Shown here in pieces: positions 46,930 through 58,083 of a DNA stretch of 64,000 bases. Within the stretch, counting starts at the first letter, position 1, and every line of letters begins with the position of its first letter. This DNA comes from Hydractinia symbiolongicarpus. Its lineage: Eukaryota > Cnidaria > Hydrozoa > Anthoathecata > Hydractiniidae. The notes beneath the pieces are model-generated. The model was given only the letters and a program-made list of their open reading frames with translations, had not been told where the DNA came from and did no database searches. A program made the position numbers and the translations under genes. The stretch covers positions 10,538,001 through 10,602,000 of the forward strand of contig NC_079876.1 of the NCBI RefSeq assembly GCF_029227915.1. The letters run 5' to 3'.

Positions 46930-47545
46930 AAGACCTAAGTGGAGATCATTTTTCGTGTCCCGCTAAGTGCTGCTGTTGGTTCAGTATCGAAATTTAAAAA
47001 AAAAACATTCTAAACTGCTTACATTTGCAATAGGTTGTTCCTCAGGTAAGAATTTCTTAAAATTTGGAACAGAAATTTCGTTCAGAATTGCCAATAAGAT
47101 ACAGACTAAAGTGGAGGTCATGTCATCTTTTCGTGTCCCGCTAAGTGCTGTTGGTTCAGTATGAGAATTTCAATAACTATATTTCCAATTTGCTTACATT
47201 TGCAAAAGGTTGTTCCGCAGCTGAGAATTTCTTAACATTCGGAACAGAATTTTCGTTATTCGAAATTGCCTATAAGGAACAAAGACGAGATAACTAACTA
47301 TTTTGAGAAAGATAGACTGAAGCTGAGGTCATTTTTTCGTGTCCCGTTATGTGCTGTTGGTTCAGTATGAGAACTTCAATAAATATATTTCCGATTTGAT
47401 TACATTTGCAAAAGGTTGTTCTGCAGCTGAGAATTTCTTAACATTCGGAACAGCATTTTCGTCTTTTGAAATTGTCTATAAGGAACAAAGATGAGATAAC
47501 AAAACATATTGAGAGATACAGACTAAGGTGGAGTGTCAGAAGCAG
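46930..47545 (+). repeat. Tandem repeat, period about 180-206 bp
   Basis: TTTCGTGTCCCG begins units at about 46951, 47129 and 47335. Each unit carries TGCTGTTGGTTCAGTAT, TTACATTTGCAAAAGGTTGT and GAGAATTTCTTAACATT-like blocks. Later units are more alike than the first. No coding sense. Confidence 0.75.
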
Positions 47546-48444
47546 TAATAATAAGAAATAAGTTACATATTGATAGGCAAAATTATTTGTATCTAAATTG
47601 CTAAATTAAATTATACAGATGATTGCGTCACTTATAGGCGTGATCATTAAAGTCTCCCGTTATATAGATGTGTTCCTATGTAATTGTTCATTTAAGTGTG
47701 CTTTTTATTTCTGATTTTGTTTCCAAATCGCTAAATTTATAATTGATAGATGTTTTATTTCAGGAACTTTCTTTTTTTAATTAAAAATTTGACTTCTTTA
47801 CCCTTCTTACATACTAATTTACAAAAATTAGTTGTATAAAATTAAGCAACCGTTAAGAAACTTCTGGCCAAAACATTCTCTAAACATAAGCAGCTTAGAC
47901 CTGTCCAAAATCCTCAATTGCTTTAAAAAAAATCGTGTATTTCACTTAGAACTTTGAGATACAGGATAAAGAAACAAAAATCTGATAAAATAAATCAAAA
48001 GACAGTTTTAATTCTAGTACAGTTATGCACTAGGCTTATTTTTTATAAGCAACTCGACATTTGACTAGAGTTACTAAAAGATTGCCTTAAAGGGAGGAAG
48101 GAAGTTAGCAGAAAATCGAACAATTATCAAAATCTTATGTCAAAAAATTACTCGTGTTTACCAACAGTTGTTTTATTTTATGTTAAATTTTTCAAAATAA
48201 GGAAACAAGGACCTGTTCTATTTAACGAGTTTAAACGATTATCTTAGGGAATGAAAAAAAAGCTGCGCAGTGCCAAAACCAATAAAGTCCAGCAATGTAT
48301 CTTTTATAAACTAGCTGCTTTAAAAAATATACTTATATGTAGATTAAATATATTTATCTTACCTTTTTTTGTTAGCTCCTTAAAAAACTCGGTAATCTAT
48401 AAAGAAAATGAAATTTGTTTTAAACAAAACAGTTTCTTCGCGCC
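47546..48444. other. AT-rich sequence, no gene
   Basis: Only short ORFs. Nothing recognised on either strand. Confidence 0.5.
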
Positions 48445-49335
48445 TTAACAAATTGCTTTAAGTACACAAAGTACCTGTGATATACTTGGTCTTAACTCTG
48501 GAACAGTCTGCCAGGAATCAGTCATGAAATTTACAAGTTGCGAAATATTGTTTGGGTAAAGTTTCTTTAAATCGTCTACATCAGGTCTGTCTCCTTTTTT
48601 CAGTGCTTCCAGGATTAAGTAGTCATTAACAATTGCTAATTTGCTGCTCCAAGCAGACGTTTTATCGCTCATTATCTCATACGCAGTTATTGCCCACGAA
48701 TACACATTAGATTGAAAAGATGCACATTTTACTTTGTTGAAACAGATTTCCTCACCAGTGTACACCAATGTCATACCAACAAGGACGTTATTTACATTTG
48801 TAAATGTCGACGTGATTGTGTTTTTAATTTCTGAAATATCATCAAAATCGGCCATTCTCACTAAAGGGTTGTGCTCTGTACCACAAAGCAAAAGATTCGA
48901 GGGTTTGAAGTCTTTATGAATGATATGGTGATCATGTAATGCTTGCAATCCACGTGTCGCTTGAATAATTAGGTCAATTCATTCACTAAGGTCAAATTGA
49001 TCATCTTGGTTCCGAATATTAATGAATTGCGACACGTTGTGTACTGTTTCACCATGTAACATCAATGCGCAGTATTCAAATATCAACAAAACTGGATCCA
49101 TGCAAAAGCCATCAAAACGAACAACATTTTTATGACTCAATTGCGCCAATTTATTTGCAACTTCGTATATTTTACATCTGCTGATTTTCTGCGTAAATAC
49201 TTTTGTAGCCACAAAGCTTCCATTTACTTTATATTTATAAATATTAGAAGAAGCCCCCTCTCCTATTTTCTCACCCAAATGTGTTGCCAATTTTATTTCA
49301 AGTTTAGTAACATTGTCTGAAGAGGTACGCGCCTA
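48445..49335 (-). pseudogene. Protein-kinase-like exon with one internal stop
   Basis: One frame covers a whole kinase domain: glycine loop GEKIGEGASSNIYKYKV, VATKVF with the ATP Lys, a helix C region ending LSHKNVVRFDGFC, hinge LLIFEYC, catalytic loop IIHKDFKPSNLLL (HKD for HRD, Asn kept), MADFDDI (DFD for DFG), and the C-lobe. A TGA at 48981-48979, after QFDLSE, is the only break. It lies in the same frame as the rest, where other kinases have a linker. An AG at 49336-49337 before the first codons suggests an internal or last exon; no partner exon is seen. The altered HRD and DFG suggest weak or no catalysis. The overall look is tyrosine-kinase-like (TKL). Confidence 0.65.
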
Positions 49336-49514
49336 ATTTAAACAATATATACAATTATAAATAAGCCTTGTCTAGCCTTTTAAATTCTGACTACAGAAAC
49401 ATAACAATCGTACATTAGTCTGACAGTTTACACTAACAACATGTATGTTAGATAAGATGTTTCTTCCTAAACTTATTCAATGACTAGATAGTATCAGATG
49501 TTCCGGTGTCGCGG

Positions 49515-49690
49515 AAAATAAGTACTCCCCTAAAAAAGTACTCCCCAGTATTTATTTCCGGGAAAAAGGTACTCCCAAGTATATATTTCCCAGGAAATTG
49601 ATACTCCCGGGAGTACTCTTATCCTAGGAAATAAAGACTCCTTCGGGAAATAAGTACTTCCGGGAGTATAAATTTCCTAGGAAATAAGCA
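49515..49690. repeat. Array of short palindromic GGGAGTAC/GTACTCCC units
   Basis: AGTACTCCC, TTTCCGGGAAA-like, CCCGGGAGTACT and TTTCCTAGGAAAT motifs alternate in both orientations over 175 bases, each centred on a self-complementary core. No ORF. It may fold into a cluster of hairpins or be an origin-like or MITE-internal structure. Confidence 0.55.
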
Positions 49691-49984
49691 CGCTTAAGAC
49701 ATGAAATAGAAATTGAGGGAATTAATTTTCGCTTATTTGCGGGTTTTCTTTGCCAAGATTTGAACCAGCGAAGTATATTATTTCGAAAAGTTCTTGAAAA
49801 TTCTTCACAAACCCCTAGGAAAATAAAAGAAACTCGTCCCCAATAGGTCAAAACCAGGAAAATTAGCTCACGCAAAATGCAATTTTTCTGATTTTATTTT
49901 TTGACCGCGAAAATGGATTCCCCCTCTTAAGTCAGATTTTGTCAGACTTTTAGACCCCCCTCCCCTATGAAGGCTGCCGTCATA

Positions 49985-50465
49985 TGTGAACGATCCCTAA
50001 GTACGAGGGTAAACTGAGCCTTGAAGTATAGTTTTGACAATAATTATGAATTGTTATGAAAGCTATCACGTGATGTAAAAATATTTCGAAATTTTTTTGA
50101 TGACGTCGCGATTTGGGGAATTTTTGGTACTGGGAGAACAATTCGCGATAACTTTTGATCGGATGAACCAATTCGCATGAAATTTTGCACAAAGGATCTT
50201 TGTTATGAAAGGTAACACGTGATGTAAAAAAAATTCAAAATTTTTTTGATGACGTCACGATTTGGGGAATTTTTGGTACTGGGAGAACAATTCGCGATAA
50301 CTTTTGATTGGATGAACCGATTCGCATGAAATTTTGCACAAAGGATCTTTGTAATGAAAGGTAACACGTGATGTAAAAAAAATTCGAAATTTTTTTGATG
50401 ACGTCACGATTTGGGGAATTTTTGGTACTGGGTGAACAATTTGCGATAACTTTTGATCGAATATG
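49985..50465. repeat. 149-bp tandem repeat, about three copies
   Basis: ATTTGGGGAATTTTTGGTAC occurs at 50111, 50260 and 50409, exactly 149 bases apart. Units share TGATGACGTCACGATTTGGG and CGCATGAAATTTTGCACAAA. Differences are few, implying a recent expansion. Confidence 0.85.
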
Positions 50466-50942
50466 AGCCGTCATTAAATCCACCTCAACTTTTCCAACTT
50501 CTAAGATTTCCTTTTCTTTCTTCTCTACTTAAAGTTACTTAAACAAAAGTAAAGGACATGTTACAACACACAAAATAAATGATTTTTCCAATATTTGTAT
50601 ATAGCAAGCAACCTACTTCGTTCGTTCTTCTCCTGAACTTGAAAAAACTTTGTACGTTTGTTTTGATCGTCAGGGGATACTTGGAATTTTGAACAAATAA
50701 AATTGCTTTATTTTGATCACGTGATTTTGTTCATCCAATGAATTTTTTTTATTTTGATCACGTGATTTTAAAACAAAACTCGCGGCTTTTCTCGACAAAG
50801 AAGACATATTTTTTTCGGTAACATCAGAGATTTTTTTTCGGCGACATCAAAAGAAAATAACGATGTCAACTTTGCCTGTCACAGACACACGGAACTGGCG
50901 TATTATTATATAGATACATCTCTATAATCATACCAATTGTAA

Positions 50943-51292
50943 ATGAAGGAATCTTCAGTTGTTTTGAGAGTGAATGGCTTGGTAAAATCTTTACCCTTGA
51001 AATCCGTTGAAGTGGGACTTAAACAAGGATTGGTTTTCTGGTACTTCCACATCTCTTTCAAATATATAACTGTTAATCAAATTAATGATATTGTTAAAAG
51101 AATAATCAATGAAAGTCCCAATTCTGGCGAAATAATTAATGACTCCCTAGTATGTAGAGGTGTATTCAAAGAGATAGATTGCGACAAGCTATCAAAAGAG
51201 TAAACCCAAAGCTTTTGAACATGGATAAAAGACGAATATTTATAAGAAAATACAATGTGCCATGTTCAAATGCCCTTTGGTAAGTATTTATA
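50943..51292 (+). pseudogene. Integrase-like transposase remnant
   Basis: The first frame (50943-51203) ends near CRGVFKEIDCDKLSK. A shift leads to AIKRVNPKLLNMDKRR, then FIRKYNVPCSNALW, which ends at a GTAAGT donor (51281). RxYxVPxSNxLWHxDG is the segment just before the first Asp of the integrase-like core family found in many cnidarian transposons. The downstream exon is not found here; the next sequence is AT-rich, then an RLE-USP copy. Confidence 0.5.
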
Positions 51293-51674
51293 CATATCAC
51301 TGTGGTTTCTTCTACTTAAGGACGTTTGGAAATTTCTGCAAAAATATAAAAACGTATTAAAATGCTTTTATATTTCCAATTTATCATCATTATGTTTTAG
51401 GCATATGATAGATAGATAGTTTATTTTCTACTTTAACTACATTTACAAGAGATAGTTTAAAACAATAAAAAAATAATCGTGAATAACATCAATATACTAA
51501 ATAAAACGCTGATTAATCTAAATCAACTATATAAAATGCGTGTCGTTTTCTATAGTTTCTTATAAGTATAGTTCTCTAAATTAAAGCTTTCGATATAGTA
51601 GAATAATAAGATATTTTTTCTGATTATGTTTTTTAAGATGTTTTAAAAATATGAATCAATTTCGTGTACGGTTT
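51293..51674. other. AT-rich spacer
   Basis: No gene. A short GATAGATAG run is present at about 51408. Confidence 0.5.
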
Positions 51675-52640
51675 TAATATTTGCACACCTGCCTGTGCAC
51701 CTCGGTAAATGTCGAAATGCAGGACATTTTAACACTGCCAATGACATCTAAAATCCAATCTTGTGTCAGCAAATTTTTAGAACCGGAAATTCTAACTGAT
51801 GGAAACAAGTGGTTTTGTCCGCAATGCTTTGCACATAGAGAGAGTACTAGAGAAACGCAAATCAGTAGGAGTAGTGAAATCTTATTCCTGCATCTTAAAA
51901 GGTTTTTAAAACATAGTGAACATCTGGTGCAAGACAACAGAGTTGTTGAATGTGTTTCTTTACGTGACTCTCTCCTGCAACTACCTCTCGTCAGTGATAC
52001 GGACACAATGTTTAATCAGAACTACTCATTGTTAGCAACAATTAATCAGTCCGGTACGTTAACCGCAGGTCATTATTGGGCTTATGTTAAGGATCCTGCC
52101 ACAAATTCTTGGTACCACTGCAACGATAAAGCGGTTTGCAAATGCTCTCCACCTATTCTCAACAACAATTCATGTTATATTCTTTGTTACGTTCGCTGTT
52201 GATCCGCTTTTTCTTTCTTTCTTATACATTTATCATTACGTTTATAAAACCTGGACTTCCAGGGTCATGGGGGAGGAAAATGTAAATCCGAGCGGTTTTA
52301 TATTACCCCAGCTAGTTCATTCGAACCAGTTTGCCGTCAATACCCAGAGGGTAAAGAGTTCAGCTCACTCTTCTCTGGTAACTTAAAAGAAGCTTAGCAT
52401 GGGGGTTTGCTTTCAGCTTGTCTTTGGGTGTAACGACCCCACTTTTTACCCCAGTTCAGTAAGGTGCCCAAGTTTACTAACTTGGTCTTCAGACTTGACA
52501 ACCCTGCTGTCCTTAGTCAAAATATGTACAGACTGGTCCTGTCATGACAACCTCCTGTGTAAGGCTGAGTGTTGGGCCTTGTAACACATGTGGAAAGCTA
52601 CAGCCAGAGTCACAAGTTCTGGCGCACAGGAGGGTTTTAT
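51675..52640 (+). mobile_element. RLE-USP LINE copy U4 (USP C-terminal half and 3' UTR)
   Basis: A plus-strand copy, 5'-truncated inside the USP. The coding part ends at the stop at 52200-52202. The UTR follows in reverse complement to U1: an ACCCCAGCTAGTTCATTCGA block, GTGTAACGACCCCACTTTTT, and the inverted CACATGTGGAAAGCTACAGC and CCAGAGTCACAAGTTCTGGC blocks. The 3' end is lost near 52640, where another repeat starts. Confidence 0.75.
51681..52202 (+). CDS. USP C-terminal half of the RLE-USP LINE (partial)
   Basis: 173 codons are open. Visible are a CPQCFAHRES zinc pair, EILFLHLKRFLKH (the LxLKRF strand of USPs), NQSGTLTAGHYWAYVKD with the catalytic His, and WYHCNDKAV with the Asp/Asn position, ending in a beta-strand YILCYVRC. 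It shares GTLxAGHYWA with U1 but differs elsewhere, so it is a separate lineage of the same domain. The Cys box is upstream of the truncation and absent. Confidence 0.75.
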   Translation: MHTCLCTSVNVEMQDILTLPMTSKIQSCVSKFLEPEILTDGNKWFCPQCFAHRESTRETQISRSSEILFLHLKRFLKHSEHLVQDNRVVECVSLRDSLLQLPLVSDTDTMFNQNYSLLATINQSGTLTAGHYWAYVKDPATNSWYHCNDKAVCKCSPPILNNNSCYILCYVRC

Positions 52641-52662
52641 ATAATTCTTTTTTATATTATAT

Positions 52663-53050
52663 ACTAGTCGATAAGGCCCGTGGAAAAATCCACTGAGGCA
52701 GGTTAAAATTTTTGATGACGTCAGCAACTTATCCATTTAAAATTTAGAATTTTTTTTTCACGTTGCATCTATTGCGTAGAGTTTAAAGCGCTCATCAAGA
52801 AAATGTATATGATCATATGCTTTTGATATGAGCGGTTAATGAGATATAAGAAAGGGCTTAAAAATTTTGCTAACATCAGCAATGGCCCCATCAAGACCGA
52901 AAATTATTTTTTCGAAATTTGTATACCCGTTGCCTTTATGTTATAGCTCTTGAAACGCTGATCAAGAAAATGTATAGGATCATGTACTTTTGACCAACGG
53001 TTGCAGAGATATTAAGGTTTGAAGGCTTTTTGATGACGTCATCAACCCGT
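52663..53050. repeat. Dispersed repeat starting CGATAAGGCCCGTGG (longest copy)
   Basis: It starts ACTAGTCGATAAGGCCCGTG and contains GTGGAAAAATCCAC (hairpin) and three TGACGTCA/TAACATCAG-bearing units with AAGAAAATGTATAKGATCAT. It shares its first 90 bases with 4597 and, inverted, with 11690-11775. Internal units repeat at about 150-bp spacing. Confidence 0.55.
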
Positions 53051-53893
53051 CCTTTCCGAAAGGGATTTGGGGACCCAGGTTTAGGAAACTTACTCAAATT
53101 GGTCCCAGGTAGTCCCTAGTTACCCCACAGGAGATGACGTCAGTTATTTCCAACCGTTTCCAAGTTATTTAGCCTTAAATTTAAAAGTGCAATGCAATGG
53201 CTTCACTAATCTTAATATACTTTCCTTTGACGTCAATATTGCTCTACCGTCAAAGGTTGCTAATTTACAGAACAAATTTCTAGGCGATGTTTTATAGACT
53301 TTATCAAAGAAGTTTTATCCACTTTGCTAAAGTCACAGACAGAAGCTCCGTATTATTATAAGAGATTTTTGACATATACATTTTTTCCATTTGTGTTTGT
53401 TCTGTAACCAGTCCGTTTATGTTGTTAGCTCTGTCTTGTGTCGTATTGTTTGTGATTGAAGGATTGTTTTTTCTCTTTAAGATTTTCTCATTGAATAGTT
53501 ATAGGTCCAAGTTGGACAGTACTCATGCTTGTAATAAGCAAGAAAGTGTATTCAGCACCTTCTTCTGGGAGCCTAATCCCAATTTTATTTACATCCACCG
53601 TCCCTGTAGACAAGATACTTCAGTGCAGCTTGCTGTATTGTAAACCTTTTTCATCATTTAACTTTACTCTTAAAAACGTTTAAAGAATATATGTCTGTAC
53701 TTTCTAAAATCAGAGGTGTAATTTTGTTGTGATGCACGATGCTGATGCAAAATTCTTCATACTTTGTTTTTATTATTGGTTCTTTGAGTTGTTTTTATCT
53801 TGTATTGTGCTTTCCTGATAACTTTTCTGTATGCAAGTTATGAAATATACGAGGAGACAGGCCTATTTTACATTTAAACAGAAAAAAATGGTT
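53051..53893. other. No recognised gene
   Basis: An ORF of 74 codons at 53419-53643 starts with a hydrophobic segment (LLALSCVVLFVIEGLFFLF) that could be a membrane helix or signal peptide. There is no other support. Confidence 0.4.
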
Positions 53894-54235
53894 TTAATAA
53901 ATATTAATTTCCATTAGGGTTTGAATTTTCAATTCTTTAAACAGTGGCTTAAAAGGTGTTAGACGATCTTCAAAAGTAATAACTCGGATTGTATGTTTTT
54001 GTTTTTTGTAAAGTTTTAATAGGTTAGTTTTATTGGTACTTGCCCAGGCTATATTACTATATGATAAGTGACTATGGAGGAAGGAAAAGGTATAATTGTT
54101 GGTTAAAGCGTAAATGACCTTACTCACCAGAACATATATAATAAGTCCCTGTTTTCTGTAACTGGATAAGATGTGCGAAAAAACCATTAAATGGAAAAAC
54201 CTGCTTATGTTTACACACAAAAAAATGGACGGAAA
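53894..54235 (-). pseudogene. LINE (CR1/L2-like) RT C-terminal fragment
   Basis: FLHSHLSYSNIAWAST, then KQKHTIRVITFEDRLTP and LFKELKIQTLMEINIY match the C-terminal domain that follows the RT in CR1/L2 and Jockey-type LINEs. The ORF2 at 40324 has the same domain (LLYCNLAWGSPYTKL). 5'-truncated. Confidence 0.6.
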
Positions 54236-54419
54236 TTTATTTAAAAAAAAAATGGAAACAAAATGTGTTTGCTGTCAAAATGATAGAAATCTTTTCCTAT
54301 TCTGAAACAATGCATGAGCGCTCACAGGAGGGATTTTTTCACCTGTTTCATATTTCTGAAGAACGACAAACAATTAAACAGTTTGAAATGACTACATCAA
54401 GAATTAAGTAAAAATATTT

Positions 54420-54475
54420 TATTATTTAAAATTTTTGTCAGTTCATCGACTGACTTCTTCAGTATCGCTTACAAT
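54420..54475 (-). ncRNA. Possible degenerate hammerhead ribozyme in the Penelope 3' UTR
   Basis: On the minus strand CTGAAGA (54462-54456) is followed by a 6-bp stem GTCAGT/ACTGAC with loop CGATGA (54454-54437), then AAAA. The hammerhead core is CUGANGA, stem II, GAAA; here the G of GAAA is missing. Penelope-like elements commonly carry such ribozymes near their ends. I could not pair stems I and III with confidence. Confidence 0.35.
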
Positions 54476-54597
54476 ACAGTATTAAGAATTAAAATATCTT
54501 ATATAGTAATAAAAATAAATTATATACAATTAAATACACAAGGGTTTAAAACTGGTTTCCATCACCATCATCCTACTATCAACTTAACACATGGTTT

Positions 54598-57290
54598 CTA
54601 CAACTTGCATTTTTCTGTTCTTTTAGTTCTATTCCAGTCATGAGAACCATTAAGTCCCTGATGTTGTGTGACGAGTGTCCCTATCCAGAATTTTTCTTTA
54701 TCTAATAGCAAACTATCAATTTGCCTGTTTGTTAAATTCTCTCCATTGTTCACAACATCAACTATAATAAACCCAATATCTTGCACGGAGGCATCAGGGC
54801 ATTCATTAATAAAATGTTTCACAACTTTGCAAGATGGTATCTTCTTTTAATGTGGGATTTGTAATTCGAAAGTCGAGGCTTCCAAGCAACGGTGGATCCA
54901 ACACCCTGCTTACCACATAATTTACAAAAAGCAACGTATATAACGTTTTTTAAACTGCAACTGCTTTCGCGACGAATTTTAAATTTCCTGCCAGTTGCTT
55001 TTGATACTATAAAAGTGGTTTCAATTACATAATTCTTGCAGGAGTCGCATTTTTTATTTTTACATTTCACATAACCTGCTGCATTGTCGTTTGATAAATC
55101 GGACTTGATGTTGTAAGGATCAGCACGTAATATTAAATCCCTTATATTAATCTCTCTGTTATATGCAACCAATATACTGTTTTCTGGAAACAGCCGCAAC
55201 AAGTCTGGATGATTACTAATAATGGGCATGTGGGTCTGGACAATGGTTTTAATGTCGGGTCCTCTAGGGTTGAACTTTGTGGAGAAGATAACTCTTGTTT
55301 CAGAATTATTGCGGGTAATCTTTTTCCTAGCATCACAGCGTGATATTGTTCCTATATGTTGAAATGTTTTCTTAATGACACTTTTATTATAACCTCTTTT
55401 TGTTAAATAACCACAGTACTTGTTTGATTTCTCATTATAATCAGTATTGTTACTGCAGATCCGACGAAGACGTAATGCAATACCTTTTGGTATACCTCTG
55501 ATAGAACTTTTATTGTGGCAGGATGTTGCGTGAAGATATAAATGAGCATCTGTGGGTTTACTGTAAACAGTTGTACTGATTTTGTTATCTTTCAATGACA
55601 TTTGCAGGTCAAGGAAATAGAGTTTATCACCTCCAAAATCTTGGTTAATAGAATTCATAAAAACAAAGAATTCTTGTAACTTGTCATTGCTACCACACCA
55701 TAAAGATAGGCAGTCATCTCTATAACGACCAAAATACAATATTTCAGGAGAAGAAGAATGCATTTTTTCAAAAACAGCGTCGTCTATGGAAGATACAGCT
55801 ATATCTGCATACGAACAAGAATTAGGTGCACCTGTTGCTGTGCCATTCGTTTGTAATAAGTGCTCATTTGCGAAAACAGAATTGTTATTATAAAGACATA
55901 AGTCTAACGCATCCATAATACATTCTGTCGATGGTTTCTTAAATATTCTTTTATCCATGATTTTTCGCACGGAATCTAAACCATTTCTATTGTCACTGCT
56001 AGGAAACATGTTAACAATATCAAAATATAGCAATTGAGTGTGATCAGGTATGCCTTTTTCGTTAATTGAATCAATAATGTCCAGTAAGTGAGACGTGTTC
56101 TTAATTCTACTACGCATATTTTCAGTAAACGGTGCACATATAACTTCAAGAAATCTAGCTAAATTCTCGATAGCAGTGTTACAACCAGAAGTAAGTAATC
56201 GTACTGGAGTACCAGCCTTGTGAGTTTTGTAAAGAGTGGAGTTTTTGCCTGGACAGGCATTCTCATTCACTATATATTCTTTCCATTGCTTTGATATTTC
56301 ACCATTTTTAAACCATTTTTCAGCCCAATCTTTCACCTTTTGGATGTGTTGTAAAGTTGGATCATGTTCTAACGTTACAAAGGAACTCCTTTGTATCTGT
56401 TGTTTTGCCTTTTCCTTGTCAGTTATTTTGTCTACAATTACGAAACGGTTTCCTTTGTCCTGTGTCCTAATTATTAAATCACCATCTTTATTATAAAGTT
56501 GTTGTTTTCTCCATGTGTTTAAATATATTCTCTGATCCTTAGTCAAATTATCTTTTACTGTTCTCCTAGAAGTATCATTAAAAAGAGATCTTTCAATGTT
56601 TGATATGAAAGTCTCGAGTTCCGGCGAATTTGTTTTTGGAGCAATCCATGTAGACGGCTTTGTCGGGGGATTCTTTATCTCTATATTGGATGTATCATTG
56701 TTATTTGAATTTTTGTTTCTAAATATATATCGTGCTCTAATACGGTTTTTGAAAGAGTCGAAGTCTTTTAGGAGTTGAAGCCAATCGTAATTCATTGGCG
56801 TTGGAACAAATGAGGGCCCCTTAGCGCAAAGTTCTTTCATAGGAGTAGATATCCGTTTAGAGTCAACATTAATAAGGATAGGATGATGATCATTCACAAC
56901 AGTTTCTAAAGTTACCACCTCAGGTGCAGGACTTAGTTGAATATCTTGGAAACTATTCAGAAGCCGTGATATATTATTTTTAAAAAGAGAGATATTAACT
57001 CCATCTCTTACCAACTTTTTTTCTCGTCGCTTTTCTAATATAAATTGAATTCGATCATTTTTCCTTGTAAACAATGTACGGATATATAAATCTCGTTCTG
57101 GAAAACTTGTTTTTTGTAAAAGCTTAATGGAACATTCTTTCAATATGCTGAAATACTCACAGCCTTTGATATTAGAATGGAAACGCAACATAAAACCTTT
57201 CGGTACACTATTGTATTTAATGTAGGTTGACATGAATACGATGTGATGACGGTATCGTATAATCTTGTTAATTCTTGGAAAGATCCTCAA
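54598..57290 (-). pseudogene. Penelope-like element: RT with GIY-YIG endonuclease, one frameshift
   Basis: 823 codons are open from 57290 to 54819. RT motifs include YKTHKAGTPVRLLTSGCNT (about residue 354), YFDIVNMFPSS (motif A, about 422), GTATGAPNSCSYAD (B, about 483), FGRYRDDCLSLW (C, about 521) and LYFLDLQMS. The C-terminus has a CxxC pair (KKCDSCKN) and the GIY-YIG start VIYVAFCKLCGKQGVGST with WKPRLSNYKSHI. A shift near 54820 moves to 54822-54598, with KHFIN and WIGTLVTQHQGLNG, the end of the nuclease. Penelope-like elements prime at DNA nicks or ends. One lesion only, so the copy is young or the shift is an assembly error. Possible ribozyme sequence lies about 130 bases past the stop. 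Confidence 0.85.
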
Positions 57291-57310
57291 GCTTGCGGTT
57301 ACGAGGTATT

Positions 57311-58018
57311 TACAATACTGAGTTACGACTCTACTTATTTATAATGTCAGCACAAAAGTAATATGGTATCTAATATAGGAGAAAAATGACTTGTATCGAA
57401 AGTAGGAAAATAAGTGATTAAAACAATATTTCTACGTAATCAGCTAATATATAATGACAGAAAAAATAAAAATGCTAATTAAATACTTTCGTTATTTTCT
57501 TTATCTAATATTCATGACTGATATTAGTTTGTTAATGTCCTTAAAGTTGTCATATAACCCCTTTTAAGGAATAACTGTAGCCTATGGTTTGTAATTCCTG
57601 ATTTTCTTCCGTAATCTACTTGCAGTAATTTACTTCTCATTATCATCGTTGATGATGGCGTTATATGTCTTAAAGAAGGGAATAGGATGATATAATTTGT
57701 CTTTTTCTGGACTTTAATGATATTTTCTACCCGTAAGTCCTTGTCATCCTTTTTTTATATAACAGGACACCAAGGTTGGATATTTATAGCCTACATTTTT
57801 AGTTTGCATTTTTAAATTTTTTTCCCATATGACCAAATTTTTTGTTGTAGTTACACTTTTGAGTTCAAACACCACAACCTTTATGGTGGTAGCTCTTTCT
57901 ACTCCTTATTTTTTTCCTCTTCTTCTCCTTAAACATTTTCGATAAAGAAAATTAATTAACGTCTCAAAATTTTAGTGTTTTCGCGATAAAATTGATTTGA
58001 ATGTTTTTAAACTCTTGC
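57311..58018. other. AT-rich sequence, no gene
   Basis: 5' flank of the Penelope-like element. Nothing recognised. Confidence 0.5.
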
Positions 58019-58083
58019 ATTTCTTGCATTTTGTTTTTTTTTAAGCATATGACATGCTTAAAAAAAAACAAAATGCAAGAAAT
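58019..58083. repeat. Perfect 30-bp hairpin
   Basis: Positions 58019-58048 (start ATTTCTTGCATTTTG, then nine T and AAGCAT) are the exact inverse of 58054-58083, with a 5-base loop ATGAC. This is the longest perfect inverted repeat with a short loop that I noticed. It could be a small RNA precursor, a recent inverted duplication or a replication-slip product. Confidence 0.85.

Noticed and set aside
46930-50465. Tandem repeats considered as a CRISPR array
   Set aside because: Units are contiguous with no spacer pattern, the periods are 149-206 bp, and the genome is eukaryotic.
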